DNA of 7,445 nt, taken from the NCBI GenBank assembly GCA_910587205.1, contig CAJULZ010000124.1, forward strand, positions 1 through 7,445, given 5' to 3'. Under the pieces are notes generated by a model. That model was not told the DNA's origin. It did no database searches and saw only the letters and a list, made by a program, of their open reading frames with translations. Both the position numbers and the translations under genes were made by a program. Source of the stretch: an uncultured Oscillospiraceae bacterium. GTDB lineage: Bacteria; Bacillota; Clostridia; Oscillospirales; Oscillospiraceae. This document shows positions 5,928 through 7,445 of the stretch, in pieces; the stretch's first letter is position 1, and each line of letters begins with the position of its first letter.

Positions 5928-6437
5928 TTAATCAAAGTACCCTTCCTCTTTCAGAAGTTCCAGCACCCTTGCTTCGCGTTCAATTTCCTTTCGATCGTGA
6001 TTTACATTCCTGTTCACAGAAATTGCCTTGTCGGGCTCCACATACTCCAATGTGAATTTTTCATCCGCCTCGTAATCGTCCAAATCCTGAGATTGTACGC
6101 TTTCCTCAACCTCGCAGAGATAGTAGTAATTGTCCTGAACAAAATAGTCCGCATCGTCATGATCGCTTTTTTGAATCCGATGAACGTACCCGTACTCTTT
6201 CACAGTTCCGGGGACGACGGTCAATCCGGCCTCCTCCCGCGTCTCCCTGATCATCGCACATTCTGCGCTTTCGCCTTTCTCGATTCCCCCGCCGGGAAAC
6301 TTATAGTAGTCATACTTGATGCTGTGCACCATCGCGACTAACCCGTTTTTGATATTGATACAGCGGGCCGAGTGGCGTATAAACGCAGTACCGTTCCTGT
6401 CATAGTCTTTTGTGTCCATTTCAAACAACAGCCGCAT
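5928..6437 (-). CDS. NUDIX hydrolase, substrate unknown
   Basis: This 169-residue NUDIX hydrolase cleaves nucleoside diphosphates linked to another moiety. The full NUDIX box G-x5-E-x7-REUxEExGU is intact at residues 50-72, with Gly50, Glu56, Arg64-Glu65, Glu68-Glu69 and Gly71. It is preceded by the characteristic KFPGGGIE entry. A beta-rich body and a charged C-terminal helix (EIEREARVLELLKEEG) follow. Substrate cannot be read from the sequence. The ATG at 6437 is supported by a GTGAGG site that overlaps the rnc stop; a second ATG six codons in has no such site. It lies only 9 bases after rnc, so it is probably co-transcribed. GC is about 48% (232 of 480 bases counted by hand), against about 73% in two 60-base samples of rnc. 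This points to a different origin. The fold and activity class are firm. Confidence 0.92.
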   Translation of the reverse strand: MRLLFEMDTKDYDRNGTAFIRHSARCINIKNGLVAMVHSIKYDYYKFPGGGIEKGESAECAMIRETREEAGLTVVPGTVKEYGYVHRIQKSDHDDADYFVQDNYYYLCEVEESVQSQDLDDYEADEKFTLEYVEPDKAISVNRNVNHDRKEIEREARVLELLKEEGYFD

Positions 6438-6446
6438 CGCTCAACC

Positions 6447-7118
6447 TCACCCCTTCAGTTTCTCCAGCGCGGCCTTTGCCGCCATCTGCTCGGCCTCCTT
6501 CTTCGTCCGGCCCGCCCCCGCGCCGATGACCTTCCCGTCCACCGACGCCTCCATCTCAAAACTGCGGCAGTGGTCGGGGCCGCTCTCCCGCACCAGGGTA
6601 TAGCTCACCGCCGCCCCCGGCGTGCGCTGTACCAGCTCCTGGAGAGCGGTCTTGTAGTCCCGTCCGGCAGACTTTTCCCGCTCCTTGTCCAGGATCAGCT
6701 TGCGGATGATAGGCCGCACCGCCTCCATCCCCCCGTCCAGGTAGACGGCGGCCAGCATCGCCTCGGTAGCGTCCGCCAGGATGGACGGCCGCTTCCGGCC
6801 CCCTCCCGCATCCTCCCCTTTTCCCAAGCGCAGGCAGCGCCCCAGATTCAGTCCCTTGGCCGCCTCGTAAAGGCTGCCCTCGCACACCAGGGCCGCCCGG
6901 GTCCGGGTCAGCTCCCCTTCGGGCATATCCGGATGTTCGTGGAACAGGTAGTCCGCCACCACCATCCCCAGCACCGAATCCCCCAAAAACTCCAGCCGCT
7001 CATTGCTGGTCAGGCCCGCCGCCCTGTGCTCGTTCGCATACGAGCTGTGGGTCATAGCGTGCTCCAGCAGCCTCCGGTCCCGGAAGCGGTAGCCCAGTTT
7101 TTCCTCCAACCTGTCCAT
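6447..7118 (-). CDS. rnc: Ribonuclease III
   Basis: This 223-residue endonuclease cuts double-stranded RNA during rRNA maturation and mRNA turnover. The RNase III signature NERLEFLGDS spans 39-48, giving metal-binding Glu40, Glu43 and Asp47; the second pair, Asp116 and Glu119, lies in ADATEA. The C-terminal dsRNA-binding domain covers about 155-222 and ends in the usual GRTKKEAEQMAAKAALEKL. The open frame continues upstream to 7175, but that part encodes the terminator hairpin, so it is not real. The ATG at 7118 is chosen because a GGAGG lies five bases upstream; the ATG at 7130 (four residues longer) is possible but sits almost on top of its GGAGG. It follows acpP, as in many Firmicutes, and is followed by the NUDIX gene instead of smc. 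Confidence 0.95.
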   Translation of the reverse strand: MDRLEEKLGYRFRDRRLLEHAMTHSSYANEHRAAGLTSNERLEFLGDSVLGMVVADYLFHEHPDMPEGELTRTRAALVCEGSLYEAAKGLNLGRCLRLGKGEDAGGGRKRPSILADATEAMLAAVYLDGGMEAVRPIIRKLILDKEREKSAGRDYKTALQELVQRTPGAAVSYTLVRESGPDHCRSFEMEASVDGKVIGAGAGRTKKEAEQMAAKAALEKLKG

Positions 7119-7119
7119 G

Positions 7120-7140
7120 ATGGCCTCCATTCCTCCCCCC
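7120..7140 (-). promoter_or_regulatory. Ribosome binding region deciding the rnc start
   Basis: Two purine-rich sites occur: a G-run ending GGAGG just one base before the ATG at 7130, and a second GGAGG five bases before the ATG at 7118. Normal Shine-Dalgarno spacing favours the 7118 start. The two products would differ by only four residues (MEAI). Confidence 0.5.
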
Positions 7141-7144
7141 ACAG

Positions 7145-7172
7145 AAAAAGCCCCGCGCCAGCGGGACTTTTT
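7145..7172 (-). terminator. Intrinsic terminator between acpP and rnc (possibly bidirectional)
   Basis: On the minus strand the stem AAAAAGTCCCGC pairs with GCGGGGCTTTTT across a TGGC loop, with one G-T wobble in a 12-bp stem. Five T residues close the 3' side, and five A residues open the 5' side, so it could work in both directions. It begins 17 bases after the acpP stop. Partial read-through would set rnc expression below acpP. Confidence 0.85.
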
Positions 7173-7189
7173 CACGTATTTCTTTGTCG

Positions 7190-7423
7190 TCAGAGATCCA
7201 GATGATCCTGCATATATTTATACAGGTCGCCCACGGTGACAATGGATTCGATCTCCTCCGCCTCCATCTCCTCCATACCGAACTCCTCCTCCAAGGCCAT
7301 GGACAGGTCTACCAGGTCCACGGAGTCGGCGCCCAGGTCGTCCACAAAAGCGGTATCGGCGGTGACGCTGTCCGGCTCCACGTCAAATTGCTCGGCAATC
7401 AGCGCGCATAATTTTTCAAACAT
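7190..7423 (-). CDS. acpP: Acyl carrier protein
   Basis: This 77-residue acidic protein carries growing acyl chains in fatty-acid and phospholipid synthesis in the cytoplasm. The phosphopantetheine site is the motif LGADSVDLVDL (30-40), with Ser34 as the attachment residue. The four-helix pattern and strong acidity (for example EEEFGMEEMEAEEIESI at 45-61) are as expected for the family, and the length is typical. The ATG at 7423 has an AAGGAG site nine bases upstream. The window ends 22 bases before the start, so the promoter or upstream fab/plsX genes cannot be seen. A strong terminator follows, then rnc, which is the classic Firmicute acp-rnc order and supports the housekeeping copy. Confidence 0.96.
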   Translation of the reverse strand: MFEKLCALIAEQFDVEPDSVTADTAFVDDLGADSVDLVDLSMALEEEFGMEEMEAEEIESIVTVGDLYKYMQDHLDL

Positions 7424-7445
7424 ATTGAGCAGCTCCTTCTATGTG

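Noticed and set aside
4976..6055. Long plus-strand open frame (359 codons) antisense to scpA
   Set aside because: It covers the complement of scpA and its promoter. The translation has no recognisable domain and is rich in His, Leu and Gln, typical of antisense frames in GC-rich DNA.
7119..7175. N-terminal extension of rnc to position 7175
   Set aside because: These codons translate the acpP terminator hairpin and the ribosome binding site. RNase III homologues begin near the chosen start.
1..7445. Search by eye for CRISPR repeats, insertion sequences, tRNA or rRNA genes and defence genes
   Set aside because: No spaced direct repeats, transposase motifs, terminal inverted repeats or RNA gene signatures were seen. 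The window is ordinary chromosomal housekeeping sequence.

Overview
The window is a compact bacterial housekeeping segment with every gene on the minus strand. Reading in the direction of transcription (high to low coordinates) the order is: acyl carrier protein (acpP), RNase III (rnc), a NUDIX hydrolase, scpA, scpB, a DUF2953/YtfI-like membrane protein, a GerW/YtfJ-like sporulation protein, a DacF-type D-Ala-D-Ala carboxypeptidase, an RluB/RsuA-type rRNA pseudouridine synthase, a MurR/RpiR-family regulator, and the first 139 codons of an HI0933/BaiN-family flavoprotein. The gene content (YtfI, YtfJ and DacF beside scpAB and rluB), the strong AGGAGG-type ribosome binding sites and the high GC suggest a spore-forming Firmicute of the Clostridia, most like gut Oscillospiraceae (Flavonifractor/Intestinimonas-like). 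The taxonomic placement is inference. The first 25 bases are an Illumina adapter remnant, so the left end is an assembly edge and not biology.

Layout. Region A (about 5928-7445) carries acpP, a strong intrinsic terminator-like hairpin, rnc and the NUDIX gene. Acp-rnc is a classic Firmicute neighbourhood, but the usual next gene, smc, is absent. In its place is a NUDIX gene whose GC content (about 48% by hand count) is far below that of rnc. Region B (1393-5895) is a probable six-gene operon. It starts from a good sigma-A promoter (TTGTTT-17-TATAAT) upstream of scpA and runs through scpA, scpB, DUF2953, gerW, dacF and rluB. Several junctions overlap by 4-8 bases, and the operon ends in a hairpin plus T-run at the rluB stop. 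Region C (26-1402) is a second unit with its own promoter: an RpiR regulator overlapping the flavoprotein gene by 14 bases.

How the genes work together. ScpA and ScpB are the kleisin and kite partners of SMC in chromosome condensation. YtfI/YtfJ/DacF-type proteins belong to the sporulation and cortex programme, and RluB and RNase III act on ribosomal RNA. The most interesting non-coding signal is just upstream of dacF. A 9-bp hairpin buries its Shine-Dalgarno sequence in read-through transcripts, while a sigma-G/F-like -10 element sits where a transcript started from it would lose the 5' arm of that hairpin. This resembles a read-through translation lock tied to sporulation. I see no novel defence, mobile or CRISPR system. 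No stretch longer than about 125 bases lacks a gene.
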